A stretch of DNA of 64,000 nucleotides from Caecibacteroides pullorum (GTDB lineage Bacteria > Bacteroidota > Bacteroidia > Bacteroidales > Bacteroidaceae), in contig NZ_JAAZTS010000007.1 of NCBI RefSeq assembly GCF_019239235.1, positions 62,001-126,000 on the forward strand, in the 5' to 3' direction. The notes beneath the pieces were generated by a model. The model had not been told where the DNA came from, did no database searches, and saw only the letters and a program-made list of their open reading frames with translations. This document shows positions 51,417-60,434 of the stretch, piece by piece (the stretch's first letter is position 1; each line of letters opens with the position of its first letter). The position numbers and the translations under genes were made by a program.

Positions 51417-51424
51417 TATGTTTG
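51417..51424 (+). promoter_or_regulatory. Candidate -7 element of the plus-strand T6SS-locus unit
   Basis: TATGTTTG fits TAnnTTTG and lies 28 bp upstream of the ATG at 51452; no clear -33 element was seen. Confidence 0.4.
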
Positions 51425-51451
51425 CAAGGTATGATTTCAGAAACAGTACGC

Positions 51452-52780
51452 ATGAGATATGGGTGGATCATAATTCTGTGGTGCATGACGGCTTTTCCCG
51501 TGATGGCGCAGCGGATGCGCATCGAGGATTTCGGACGCTACAAGAGGCCGTTCCTGCAAAAGTCGCCTTTTACGACAGACAAACGGCAAGCTCTGCTCGA
51601 CTTTTTTACTAACGAGAAGGGTTTCCAGTTTTTCGTGGAAGATGCATCTGTAGCCACGACCGAAGGAGAAGGAATGGTCACCCTGACGCTGCCCCATCGT
51701 ACCAGCTTCCTCGTCATCAAGCATCCCGTCTACGGGCAGCTGGCCTGGAAGGTGCCCGACGGCGTGTTGAAAAAGAAAAAGCACTATCATGCCTATCTCC
51801 ATACTGAAAGTTTGGAGAAAGAGTTCCGTCAGCAGAAGCAGTGGGCGCTGATTTCGACGGTGCCCGAACATGCCATCGTCTACGTAGATACCGTTATCCA
51901 TCCTCTTTTGGACGGGACCCTTTCCCTTTACTTGCCACTGGGCCGGCATGCTTGCCGTATTGAATCGCCTTTCTACCAGACCTTGAACGATACCATCGAA
52001 CTGACAGACTCCGCCCGTTTTGAGAAGCGCTACGTGTTGCAGCCTTTTTATGCCTACCTGACCGTAGAGACCGACTGGCCCGATGCCCGCATCTGCCTGG
52101 ACGGGCAGCCGTTGGGGATGCAGCGCATCGAGACGTCCCGTCTGATGCCCGGCCGATATCGGCTGACCGTCGACCAAGGCGATTCGCTCTACTACGAACA
52201 GTGGTTGGAGCTGGCCAACGCAGAGCGTAAGGTGGTCGACCTGCATGGCATCGAGTTGCGTCCGTTCCCGCAGCCAGGACAGACCATAGAGACGCTTGGG
52301 TTCCCGAATGAGGTTTTGGCAGACTCCTTGGCTTCGGACAGCCTTCAGGTACAGCCAGAACAATGGGCCGACGTACATATTACCGCTTTCGACGCCGACA
52401 CCGAAATCTGGCTCAACCGCGAGCAGGTGGGGCAGGGCGAATGGCGGGGAAAGCTGGCGCCAGGCTTTTATGCCGTCAGTTCGAAGAAAGAGGGGCTGGA
52501 CTCGCGCACCGACTTCTTCTGGGTGGATGCGGGGAAGAGCGTGGAGTTGAACCTCATTTCGCCTCTGGCCGATTACGGATTGCTGAACGTGTCGTGCGAC
52601 GAGGTGGATGCGGCCGTTTTCCTGAACGGCCTCGCGGCAGGCTTTGCTCCTTGTGTACTGCGTAACCTGCCCGTCGATCGCACCTATCGCCTCCGGCTGG
52701 TCAAGGGGCGCAAGGCGGCCGAGACGCTCGTTCGTCTGAAGGGAAATGACATTGTGAACGTGAAACTGAAACTGAAATAA
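51452..52780 (+). CDS. Secreted multi-domain beta-rich protein with PEGA-like repeats
   Basis: A 442-residue protein with a signal peptide (cleavage near 'FPVMAQ'). The mature part contains several PEGA-like segments: 'PEHAIVYVDTVIHPLLDGTLSLYLPLGRHACRIE', 'WPDARICLDGQPLGMQRIETSRLMPGRYRLTVDQ', 'DADTEIWLNREQVGQGEWRGKLAPGFYAV' and 'EVDAAVFLNGLAAGFAPCVLRNLPVDRTYRLRL'. Such domains occur in envelope proteins that contact peptidoglycan or surface structures. ATG 51452 gives the signal peptide; upstream in-frame ATGs (51431, 51371) are less likely. Divergent from the E1 operon, it is probably a periplasmic component of the secretion system. Confidence 0.72.
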   Translation: MRYGWIIILWCMTAFPVMAQRMRIEDFGRYKRPFLQKSPFTTDKRQALLDFFTNEKGFQFFVEDASVATTEGEGMVTLTLPHRTSFLVIKHPVYGQLAWKVPDGVLKKKKHYHAYLHTESLEKEFRQQKQWALISTVPEHAIVYVDTVIHPLLDGTLSLYLPLGRHACRIESPFYQTLNDTIELTDSARFEKRYVLQPFYAYLTVETDWPDARICLDGQPLGMQRIETSRLMPGRYRLTVDQGDSLYYEQWLELANAERKVVDLHGIELRPFPQPGQTIETLGFPNEVLADSLASDSLQVQPEQWADVHITAFDADTEIWLNREQVGQGEWRGKLAPGFYAVSSKKEGLDSRTDFFWVDAGKSVELNLISPLADYGLLNVSCDEVDAAVFLNGLAAGFAPCVLRNLPVDRTYRLRLVKGRKAAETLVRLKGNDIVNVKLKLK

Positions 52781-52802
52781 TAAATAACCAAAAGGAAAAC
52801 AG

Positions 52803-53534
52803 ATGAGAATGACTGTGTATAAGCTGTTGCAGGAAGCCCAGCAGAAAATGAACGGATATGCGGTGTATATGAACTACCAGTTCATGCACTTCGGTGTGAA
52901 GGCCGAGCCGGCCGCCCTCCTGACGGTCGAAGTCGAAGTGGGCGGTGAACGGATGAATCTGGAAGACGTGGCCGATGTGGCGTTACCCCAGGACGATCAG
53001 TTCGCTTTGATTCCCAAGGAGCAGGATTACCTGTTTGCCATCTGCAAGGCTGTGGCCCAGGCGCATCCCGACTATAAGATCAAACAGAAACCGATGGACG
53101 AGGACAGCGAGGAAAGCGGAGAGGAGGAATCCTCGGACGGAGAAGAGGATCGGTACGTCCTGTGCACGATGCCCGAAGTGAACGACGACCGGCACGATGC
53201 GGGCATGGATTACGTGAAGGCCATTTACGAGGAAATGACGGCCAAGATTGATGTGGTAAATGCCGCGTATGGCGCGAAGATCGCCAAGCAACTGGTCGGT
53301 GCCAAGCCCGAGGAAATGGACGAGGCGAAGGAGGAACTCCAGAAGGTGTATGACCAGATAAAGGATATATGCAAGTCCTATCGCGAGGAGAAGGAAAAGC
53401 AGATAGAGGAGGCTTATCAGGATTACCTGAAGAAGAAGGCCGAGGCCGAGCAGGCCGAGAGCGAGCGTCAGGCCGCGCGTGGCGAAGACAAAGGCATGAA
53501 ATTGGACCTGAGCCAGTTTACCGGCAAAGAATAA
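52803..53534 (+). CDS. Acidic coiled-coil protein, unknown function (T6SS locus)
   Basis: A 243-residue cytoplasmic protein: an N-terminal alpha/beta part (1-95), a very acidic linker (about 98-117, 'DEDSEESGEEESSDGEED'), a second domain (118-165) and a long charged helix (about 170-225) ending in 'DLSQFTGKE'. No family recognised. It is 22 bp after the PEGA-like gene, so the two form a unit. It is opposed by the convergent spike operon; a GC-rich hairpin (GCAGGGG / CCCCTGC, 53559-53579) spans the gap into the end of the PAAR-like gene. Confidence 0.6.
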   Translation: MRMTVYKLLQEAQQKMNGYAVYMNYQFMHFGVKAEPAALLTVEVEVGGERMNLEDVADVALPQDDQFALIPKEQDYLFAICKAVAQAHPDYKIKQKPMDEDSEESGEEESSDGEEDRYVLCTMPEVNDDRHDAGMDYVKAIYEEMTAKIDVVNAAYGAKIAKQLVGAKPEEMDEAKEELQKVYDQIKDICKSYREEKEKQIEEAYQDYLKKKAEAEQAESERQAARGEDKGMKLDLSQFTGKE

Positions 53535-53566
53535 AAAGTGCCTGGCCTGTAACGGCGGGCAGGGGA

Positions 53567-53956
53567 TTATTTCCCCTGCGAGTCGCACGTATGGCCGGGC
53601 ATGTTGATGGAGATGCTGCCGCCATAGGCACACATCAGCTTGCAGTTGTCCAGCAGGGCCGGCATGTTGGTGATCAGTTGCTTGCCGCCCGGTGCCCAGG
53701 GAGCCACGATTACCGGAATGCAGGGCATGGGCGTCAGGACGCCCATTGCGGCCGAGGTGGCGGAGGCCACCATGGGGTTGCTCAGCGACTGGCACATGCC
53801 GAAGGGCAGAATATTAACCAGTGGAGCGAAATCCATGATGGTGGCTTTCGGCTTGTTCTGGATCATCGGCCGCAGAGGGACCGTTACCATTAATGAAGAA
53901 GGGGTCATACCAAACGTGCATTTCAGCATTGCGCCCATACAAACATATTTTGCCAT
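53567..53956 (-). CDS. PAAR-like protein, DUF4280 family
   Basis: A 129-residue Gly/Pro/Met-rich protein: 'MAKYVCMGAMLKCTFG', 'KPKATIMDFAPLVNILPFGMCQSLSNPMVASATSAAMGVLTPMPCIPV' and 'PWAPG...NMPALLDNCKLMCAYGGSISINMPGH'. These are hallmark segments of DUF4280, a PAAR-like spike-tip family found with contractile injection systems. Conserved cysteines (6, 13 and others) and the terminal His may bind a metal at the tip. It is the last gene of the ClpV-VgrG operon, 13 bp after the spike companion. Confidence 0.85.
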   Translation of the reverse strand: MAKYVCMGAMLKCTFGMTPSSLMVTVPLRPMIQNKPKATIMDFAPLVNILPFGMCQSLSNPMVASATSAAMGVLTPMPCIPVIVAPWAPGGKQLITNMPALLDNCKLMCAYGGSISINMPGHTCDSQGK

Positions 53957-53969
53957 AATCTTTCCGTTT

Positions 53970-55760
53970 TTATCCGTTGTTCGATTTCAGTTCTTCTTCA
54001 CTCAGTTTCGCACTCAGCTTGGCGGTAGACGGCGCGCCGGGCACGGAGATGCCTTCGGTGGTGTAGGGGGTCTTGAACGACGAATCCACCTTCAGATTCT
54101 TCATCTCGACCGTTCCGGCGGTGACGTCGGACTTGAACGTCGATTTGCCCTGCGAGGTCATCTCACCGTAGAGGGTGGTCTTACTGCCGGAGAGCGCGGC
54201 GTCGCCGCCGCTCAATTGCAGGATGGCCTTGCCGTCCTGTTGCAGCTCGACGGTAGTGTCGCCGAAGAGGCCCACCTTGTCCGAGGCCACCTGCACACTC
54301 TTGCTCCGCGTCTTCTTGTCCCTTGCTCCCGCATAGACTTTTTCTGCCAGCAGAAGCAGGCTGCTACCTGCAGCCAGCTCCTTGTCGGTACGCTTCTCCT
54401 TGTCCACGTCCATTGCCTTCACTTCTACCGTCTTGGCGTTGGCGGCAATCGTTCCGGTAGCCTTGCCTTCGGTGTCGGTGGCGTTAAGGTTGATTTTTTC
54501 GGCGCGCAAGGTGAACGAACCCTCCTTGGTCAGGCTCTTTTCTTCGGTTTTGTCGTCCTTCGTCTCGTAGTCCACGGCCTCCACCTGGATTGCCTTCGAG
54601 ACGACGCGTACGCTGCCTTCGGCCGGCAGGTCGGTGTTCTTGTCCGCTATCTTGGGGTTGGCGGTGTTGATTTCCACGTCCTGCGAGCCCATGTAGATGC
54701 CGCTGTCCTTGATCAGTGCGCCGTCGTTGCCGTAGGAGGTGAGGCTGATTTCCTTGCCTGCCAGGCCGATGCCCGCGCCGTCGTTGGTTCGCAGGTTGCC
54801 GTCACCGTCGGTCGAAGTGAGGCTGATATTTTCGGAGCGGAGCGAGATGAAGGTATCGGTGGTTTGCTCCTTGAACGACGATTTCAGTTGCTTGGCTGCC
54901 TCTTTTTGTTCCTTGACGGCAGCCAATTGTCGGTTGCTCTCGGCAAGGAGAGAGAGAGAATTGAAGTAGTGAGTCAACGCATTGTAAAGAGTGGACGTTG
55001 TTTGCTGGAATTCATAATGCAGTTCGTCAATGTCCAGGAAGTTGGTTCGGGTCTCTATTTCGGAACTGTTTAGCGTATCTTTCTCAATCAGTTCGTTCAT
55101 GTGGGATACTAACGAAGCCACTGTCGATTTGGCTTGGCTTGCTGTTTGGTTGAGGTCATTGATATGTGTGTTCAATGCCTTTTCTTCCTGCTCCAAACTT
55201 TCGGAAAGCGTGTCGCACGGCAGTGTGGCATCGATGCTGATTTGTCCGTTGGTGGAGAGATGAATTCCGCTGCCGCTGTTGGATAGACTGCTTTGGGGGA
55301 AATAGTCATCGGCATTCTCACCCCGCAAAACGATGTTTTGGGCTTGGGATACAATCTCAGAAATGGGCTTTACGACCTGTTCTATACCGTCCTTACCTGG
55401 ATCTACCGCAATCTGGCGGATGCTGGGAGCGCGGCTTACGATACTGCCGATTCCCGATGTTCCAGTTCCTACCCCTTCCAGATCGATGTTGGTTGCCCGT
55501 ATGACAACCTTTGAACCTCCACCCCATAATATACCGCTTTTGTCCACATTGCCGATAATGATTTCGGGAGCGGAGATAATTATTCGGTTGTCATCACGGA
55601 TGTAGCGTCCTTTTTCCAGATTGTCAAGAATATCCTGTTTGATCCGTTGGATTTCGTCTTTTTGAGAACGGATCTCTTCAATATCTTTTTTTACATTTTG
55701 CTGGAACTTTTCCAATGCGCTTTTCCAATCCGTGAATTGCTCTGTTATGTCTTTTCTCAT
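53970..55760 (-). CDS. Coiled-coil and beta-repeat protein, spike-associated (unknown family)
   Basis: A 596-residue protein. Residues 1-52 are a charged coiled coil, then beta-rich repeats (60-110; 'IIISAPEIIIGNVDKSG', 'VVIRATNIDLEG'), a helical section (about 185-310) and a long series of short strands (310-560; 'FISLRSENISLTSTDGDG', 'SFTLRAEKINLNATDTEG', 'LLLAEKVYAG', 'SVQVASDKVGLFGDTTVELQQDG') typical of a trimeric beta-helix. VgrG upstream contains similar strand units. It lies between VgrG and the PAAR-like tip gene, so it may extend the spike or link VgrG to its tip; an effector role is also possible. Confidence 0.65.
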   Translation of the reverse strand: MRKDITEQFTDWKSALEKFQQNVKKDIEEIRSQKDEIQRIKQDILDNLEKGRYIRDDNRIIISAPEIIIGNVDKSGILWGGGSKVVIRATNIDLEGVGTGTSGIGSIVSRAPSIRQIAVDPGKDGIEQVVKPISEIVSQAQNIVLRGENADDYFPQSSLSNSGSGIHLSTNGQISIDATLPCDTLSESLEQEEKALNTHINDLNQTASQAKSTVASLVSHMNELIEKDTLNSSEIETRTNFLDIDELHYEFQQTTSTLYNALTHYFNSLSLLAESNRQLAAVKEQKEAAKQLKSSFKEQTTDTFISLRSENISLTSTDGDGNLRTNDGAGIGLAGKEISLTSYGNDGALIKDSGIYMGSQDVEINTANPKIADKNTDLPAEGSVRVVSKAIQVEAVDYETKDDKTEEKSLTKEGSFTLRAEKINLNATDTEGKATGTIAANAKTVEVKAMDVDKEKRTDKELAAGSSLLLLAEKVYAGARDKKTRSKSVQVASDKVGLFGDTTVELQQDGKAILQLSGGDAALSGSKTTLYGEMTSQGKSTFKSDVTAGTVEMKNLKVDSSFKTPYTTEGISVPGAPSTAKLSAKLSEEELKSNNG

Positions 55761-55794
55761 ATGTATGATCTATTTTTGCTGGTTTAGTGGGCTG

Positions 55795-58700
55795 TTATAT
55801 GTTTCTTAGGAAATCTATTATTTGCTGCATTTTGTTTGCTAAAGTATACTCGTTTATTGTATTATTGTCAAGAAAAAGTGTTTGATCTTCTTTCCTTGAG
55901 AATAATATATCTCCTCCACTTGCGTGATCCCAATTGTATTGGTCGTAAAAACCATTGAGCCCCCAAGCTTTTACAAACCTTCTCTTTAAACCGGTGGTTA
56001 AGGGAACATCGAGCTCTACTTGTTGTTGACTATTAGTTATAGTGATACCTTGTATAGCAGCATTCCAATTGGCGTCGTCGTAACCAGCTATTTGTGCTGG
56101 TAGGTTGACAGTAATACCATATGGATTATTGCCATTGAGATTATTTATAAATTGTCGGATCACACTTCTGAGTTCAATTTTATTAATTGTGGCATTAGCA
56201 TTGAAATTCGAATTGTATGCGTTCTGTGCATTTAGAAAATAAACTTCTTCGCAAAGGGTACTAATATTGCCGTCTAGAGCGTAGAGCGCAGTTTTACAGG
56301 GATCGCTAAGCGACTTGCTAAGTGATTCTTTGACATTATTCCATACGGATTTTCTTACTGATTTATAGAGTCCTTTTGCCATATCGTTTATATGCATTGC
56401 AATAGAAAAAAGATTTAGGAAATCCTTTGTCCCTCTATTTTGAACTTTTAATGGCTGATATTCTTGATTGGCAACAAAATTTCCAAGGAGTGTATCACTA
56501 TCGTCGGGATCGCGGCTTAACCCACCAGGTTGTTGTAGTATGGCGTATGGCCTACAACGTTGATTATATTTATCAATCATTGTTCCAATTGCTATAGTAT
56601 TTGCTTTACATGTGTTAAATAAATCAATAATAAATTGATGAGCAGCAACAATGTCGCCAAAGAAAGATGCAGTTTCTTTGTGCTTAACTCCACCGGTCCA
56701 TAATGCCGTCCTACGTAATTGTAAGTTTCTTCCAGGGATTTTTGCTTCTCCCTTACCTGCTTCGATGCATAAATATCTGTTGGACTTGATGAGCATCGTG
56801 CCACCGATAGGACGAATTAGAGTTTCCATAAAAGTGCGTATAAGGCCCATATCAATGGGTTGTATTTTCTTGAGCACATTAACCGCGGTGTCTTTTAAAC
56901 TTTCTTTTAAAAGCTGAACAGAGGTTGGCCAAAAGTGGGATACGATATTGTTTCCGGAAGAAATGGAAAGGTTGTTACCCGCCACGATATCAATGTTCTT
57001 TCCCTCGATACGGACATTCCCGTTGGGCGCACTGATGGTGATACCTGTAAAGGCGCTGATATTTACTTTGCCCAAAGGGCTGTCGATGGAGATGGCACGT
57101 TTGTCCGATGACATGGATATGGAGTACAGTCCGTGTTCGTCGGTAAACTCGATGCCTCCCATCGCTTTCTTGAAAGAATCTGGGAAAATATCCACTTTAT
57201 GGTCACGTAAACTAAGTTCTGTTTTGATAAAACCGGTTGGGCAGAAACTTTTAATGGTACTCATCAATGGGGACAATGAATTTAAAGCGTCTGAACTGGC
57301 TGATGGGTCGGAGAAAATGATAGAATGACCGTTTACGGACGAAATGACACGAGCTTTGTCCCGTTTGAAAGCGTATGGAACCGTTGATTCGTCTTCTTTT
57401 GCGGCTCTTGTATAGAGCATACCTTCTACGTAAGGCTTCTCAATATTTCCGTTCTCGTAGTTGATAATGGCTTCGTCGCCTATCTGGGGAAGGAAGTTGA
57501 AGCCGCTGCCGTCCGAAGCCATGGGCAGGGCAATGCGGATCCATGGTGTAGGGTCTTCCGTTTGGCCTTGCCACGGATAGCGTACCCTTACACGGTTCAT
57601 TTTCAAGGGATCCGTATTGTGCGTGATGAAGGCTCGTTGGGCTTTGGCCTCTCGGATGGGGCCGACAGGAGCGGCAGGGGGGAATACGAACTCATTCTCT
57701 TTGTATGGGATGGCTTCGATGTCGAAGGTCTCTGCACCGCTGTTGGCGCAGCCGTTCATCTGGACAACGATATATTGTTCTCCGTCCAGCTCTATCAGGC
57801 TGCCCAGCGTGAGGGGGTAGAAATGGTCGCCCAATGCAATTTGGATACGTGACCGTTCGTTCGCTTCTATTCCTTTGCGGACGGCTTCATAAAATTCCAG
57901 GCTGAAGGTGACGTAACTGTCCAAAGCATTTTTAACGCTCTCTGATGTACTGAACGGATGGATGCGGTCACCGTTTTTTCTGTCGTCTGTATAGATTCCC
58001 TTTTTAAAATTTTTGTCTTCATAGTCGTCATTGGTCGCTTTGGCAGATAAACTACAATTCAGTATGGTTATTCCCGTATCAGAGATTAAGTTTACTGCTG
58101 CTTCAATCATATCGGCCGAATTAACGATGTCGGTAACAGCGTTGATAAAAAAATATCCTGGCCACAGGGCAAAATCTTGCCATTTGGTGTATTCATCTTT
58201 GGGAGGAAGGGAAACCAGGTTCTCATCTGAAGCCAGTTGGGAATCCTGAAGCTGTATATTTTCATTGTCTTGCAGTTCCGAAGGGAAACGTTTCACTTTA
58301 TTTTCCCTGAGGGAATAATTATGATGGCTGCTTACGATATAGTTTTCTTTCCATGCAGTAGCTGTTTCATCAGAAAAATTGACGGAAACATACTCCGTAA
58401 TGGGGGTTATGTCATCTTGTTCTTTATCATCCTTATCTTTTTTAGTCTTTTTTTCCCACCCGATATTGAAATATCCGTCCTCGTAATAGAGAAATTCTCC
58501 GCATCGGTTGCTGACTCTGACCAGAAAATCGAAGAAACTTTCGTTGTATTGCACGAGGTAGGGCTGGATAAATTCTTTATCATTATAGTATAGATAGCGA
58601 GGATTTTTGTTAAATTGAGATTTTGTCCCATCATTGATAATAGAGTTTAATTTCTTTATTTCGCTATCAAGTTCTTGTATTCTTATACTTATATTTTGAG

Positions 58701-59376
58701 ACAATGCCTCCTTTTCATTAAGCGTCTTTTGCAGTTTCTCTTTTGTGTTTTCGTTTGTCTCTTTGTTTATCTTATCGTTGAGGTCGTTTATTTCTTTATT
58801 AATTTCCTTTTGTTTTTCCTCGAGGTTTGCCTTCTCTGCTTCCCGTTCCTTCTTCAAACTTTGAGCATTCTCTATTGTCAGTTGTTCATCTATTGTTTCA
58901 GGAAGGTTATTGGGCCAAAGATCTTTGTTCAAAAAAATGTCTTGAGTGAATTTTTTACCTGTATAGGCTTTGCAATACGTATCCAGTGTAAGGAACTTAA
59001 ACGGGTCGTAGGCTTGGAACGTAGCATAATAAACGTTCCCTTTTTTCTCGATTTGTATCCCGAAAATATAATAGTCTTTTGCAATGCTGCTACTCTTGTT
59101 ATCAGCTTGGGCTGTTAATTCGATTTTTTTTCCTTTGAATGTGCTGCAAATAGCATTGACACCGCTACATCCTGTAATTTGCAACTTGAAGATAAGTTCT
59201 CCCGGCTTGTAAATAGCTTTCGAGTAGCTCAAATCTTGGAGCGTGCAAATCCATGTTCTATTTTCTGTATGAATAGTACATGTGGACTTTTCTCCGTTTG
59301 AGTTGTAGCTTATGCTAATGTATTTCTTGTTTATGATTTGTGGAATATCGTAGATTGTTAAAGTATAGGAAGCCAT
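55795..59376 (-). CDS. tssI: T6SS spike protein VgrG (TssI), large, with coiled-coil insertion and C-terminal extension
   Basis: A 1193-residue VgrG. The gp27-like part starts at residue 1 but is interrupted at about 170-250 by a Glu/Lys/Asn-rich coiled coil ('KKEREAEKANLEEKQKEINK...'). The gp5-like OB fold (about 575-665) shows the family signature 'NRVRVRYPWQGQ', 'PWIRIALPMAS', 'FLPQIGDEAIINYENGNIEKPYVEGMLY'. A short beta-helix ('GNVRIEGKNIDIVAGNNLSISSG', about 790) is followed by about 380 residues of unknown function, probably a cargo or docking domain. The coiled-coil-coding DNA is markedly AT-rich. Most VgrG proteins in Bacteroidetes are near 600 residues. Confidence 0.9.
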   Translation of the reverse strand: MASYTLTIYDIPQIINKKYISISYNSNGEKSTCTIHTENRTWICTLQDLSYSKAIYKPGELIFKLQITGCSGVNAICSTFKGKKIELTAQADNKSSSIAKDYYIFGIQIEKKGNVYYATFQAYDPFKFLTLDTYCKAYTGKKFTQDIFLNKDLWPNNLPETIDEQLTIENAQSLKKEREAEKANLEEKQKEINKEINDLNDKINKETNENTKEKLQKTLNEKEALSQNISIRIQELDSEIKKLNSIINDGTKSQFNKNPRYLYYNDKEFIQPYLVQYNESFFDFLVRVSNRCGEFLYYEDGYFNIGWEKKTKKDKDDKEQDDITPITEYVSVNFSDETATAWKENYIVSSHHNYSLRENKVKRFPSELQDNENIQLQDSQLASDENLVSLPPKDEYTKWQDFALWPGYFFINAVTDIVNSADMIEAAVNLISDTGITILNCSLSAKATNDDYEDKNFKKGIYTDDRKNGDRIHPFSTSESVKNALDSYVTFSLEFYEAVRKGIEANERSRIQIALGDHFYPLTLGSLIELDGEQYIVVQMNGCANSGAETFDIEAIPYKENEFVFPPAAPVGPIREAKAQRAFITHNTDPLKMNRVRVRYPWQGQTEDPTPWIRIALPMASDGSGFNFLPQIGDEAIINYENGNIEKPYVEGMLYTRAAKEDESTVPYAFKRDKARVISSVNGHSIIFSDPSASSDALNSLSPLMSTIKSFCPTGFIKTELSLRDHKVDIFPDSFKKAMGGIEFTDEHGLYSISMSSDKRAISIDSPLGKVNISAFTGITISAPNGNVRIEGKNIDIVAGNNLSISSGNNIVSHFWPTSVQLLKESLKDTAVNVLKKIQPIDMGLIRTFMETLIRPIGGTMLIKSNRYLCIEAGKGEAKIPGRNLQLRRTALWTGGVKHKETASFFGDIVAAHQFIIDLFNTCKANTIAIGTMIDKYNQRCRPYAILQQPGGLSRDPDDSDTLLGNFVANQEYQPLKVQNRGTKDFLNLFSIAMHINDMAKGLYKSVRKSVWNNVKESLSKSLSDPCKTALYALDGNISTLCEEVYFLNAQNAYNSNFNANATINKIELRSVIRQFINNLNGNNPYGITVNLPAQIAGYDDANWNAAIQGITITNSQQQVELDVPLTTGLKRRFVKAWGLNGFYDQYNWDHASGGDILFSRKEDQTLFLDNNTINEYTLANKMQQIIDFLRNI

Positions 59377-59394
59377 GATGTTCTACTGTTAAGA

Positions 59395-59904
59395 TTAGAA
59401 ATTGATATACAGTTCCTTTTGATAGCTGTCGCTACCGATGTAGGTAATTGATTTGGTCAACAGTCTGATGCCAGTCATCATCAAGTTGACATTTTCTTCT
59501 TCCTCTTCGGAAAAGAAGGGTGAAGTTTCAGGATGAGAAGCACCAAAGACTTCGTCTACACTGATGACGTAGCCAGTTACGACCAGTCCGCTGTCGTAGT
59601 CGCTCAATGTGTTTTCTCCTTCGTCTGTACGGAAGGTCGCGTTGAAAACGATCGAGAAACACGACTCTGTATGCTCGTCCAGCCGTTTGTATATTTCTTT
59701 CAGGTAACCGTCCGGTAAGGATTTGATTTGGAGTTGCAGGGTAGTAGTCTGGGTAGGGCCGTAAGGCATTCCCCTGTCATTCCTTTTTCTGGCACATTCA
59801 TAATGGAATTGTTGCAGCGTGAAGCCTTGCTCTCTTTTGACTTTGGTTTCACGGATGTCGTCGAAATAAAGAGAGGCTTTCTGGTTATTTGAGATGTTTT
59901 GCAT
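59395..59904 (-). CDS. Divergent Hcp/TssD-like protein
   Basis: A 169-residue protein that keeps an Hcp-like series of strands ('FTLQQFHYECARKRNDRGMPYGPTQTTTLQLQIKSL', 'SFVFNATF'-type strand, 'LVVTGYVISVDEVFG') but has an acidic insertion 'FFSEEEEENVN' and a longer C-terminus. It lies 18 bp upstream of VgrG, so it might be an adaptor ring between tube and spike. Family membership is by plan and position, not by strong motif. Confidence 0.55.
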   Translation of the reverse strand: MQNISNNQKASLYFDDIRETKVKREQGFTLQQFHYECARKRNDRGMPYGPTQTTTLQLQIKSLPDGYLKEIYKRLDEHTESCFSIVFNATFRTDEGENTLSDYDSGLVVTGYVISVDEVFGASHPETSPFFSEEEEENVNLMMTGIRLLTKSITYIGSDSYQKELYINF

Positions 59905-59930
59905 AGAAGGTCTTAATTTGAGGGTTTGCT

Positions 59931-60338
59931 TTATTGGAATTCAGTCTCGTCAATCTCCAGTTTCTTCACCATGATGCCCAGTTTGAGCTGATGGCGGTTG
60001 GTGTCGCTGATATTATAGATTTCGTCAATCGAAAAGCATTTGGCATCCTCAAACTTGAAGGTTCGTGTCGTTATGTCGTATTTGGCAGACTGGTTGGTCA
60101 GATCGACTACGACTTTGCCGGACAATGAAGTCTGGTCGATGTACCATTCAAATAGCATGAGGTCGTTTTTGCCGGGAGCGATAACCGACAGGATAAGCTG
60201 GTCGCACCGCGGATTATCGTCGGGGGTGTAGGAATTGTGATGTCTTGATACTTTGACCTCGCATTGGACTACCCGATACGTGTTGGTATAGGTGCCTGAG
60301 GCGTTATCCCCCAAATATAGGTTTGCAAATAAGGACAT
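59931..60338 (-). CDS. Hcp/TssD-like tube protein (third copy)
   Basis: A 135-residue protein with the Bacteroidetes TssD pattern: 'YRVVQCEVKVSRHHNSYTPDDNPRCDQLILSVIAPGKNDLMLFEWYID', then strands 'GKVVVDL..', 'TFKFEDAKCFSIDEIYN'. More divergent than the two copies upstream. 26 bp separate it from the next gene. Confidence 0.7.
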   Translation of the reverse strand: MSLFANLYLGDNASGTYTNTYRVVQCEVKVSRHHNSYTPDDNPRCDQLILSVIAPGKNDLMLFEWYIDQTSLSGKVVVDLTNQSAKYDITTRTFKFEDAKCFSIDEIYNISDTNRHQLKLGIMVKKLEIDETEFQ

Positions 60339-60375
60339 AACGGGATGTTTATTACTTTGTGTCTTTTAACTTTAT

Positions 60376-60400
60376 CTCCCCGACAAAAAATGTCGGGGAG
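60376..60400. other. Stable hairpin between Hcp genes
   Basis: CTCCCCGACA, 5 nt, TGTCGGGGAG: a perfect 10-bp GC-rich stem in the 96-bp gap after the second Hcp gene. On the transcribed (minus) strand it is not followed by a T-run, so it is more likely an mRNA-stabilising or processing element than a full terminator. Confidence 0.6.
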
Positions 60401-60434
60401 GTGATAAGGTGCCGGCGGATGGCGGCTATAAGCT

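Noticed and set aside
51247..51612. Open frame upstream of and overlapping the PEGA-like gene
   Set aside because: It covers the promoter and signal-peptide region in another frame and shows no protein-like conservation pattern.
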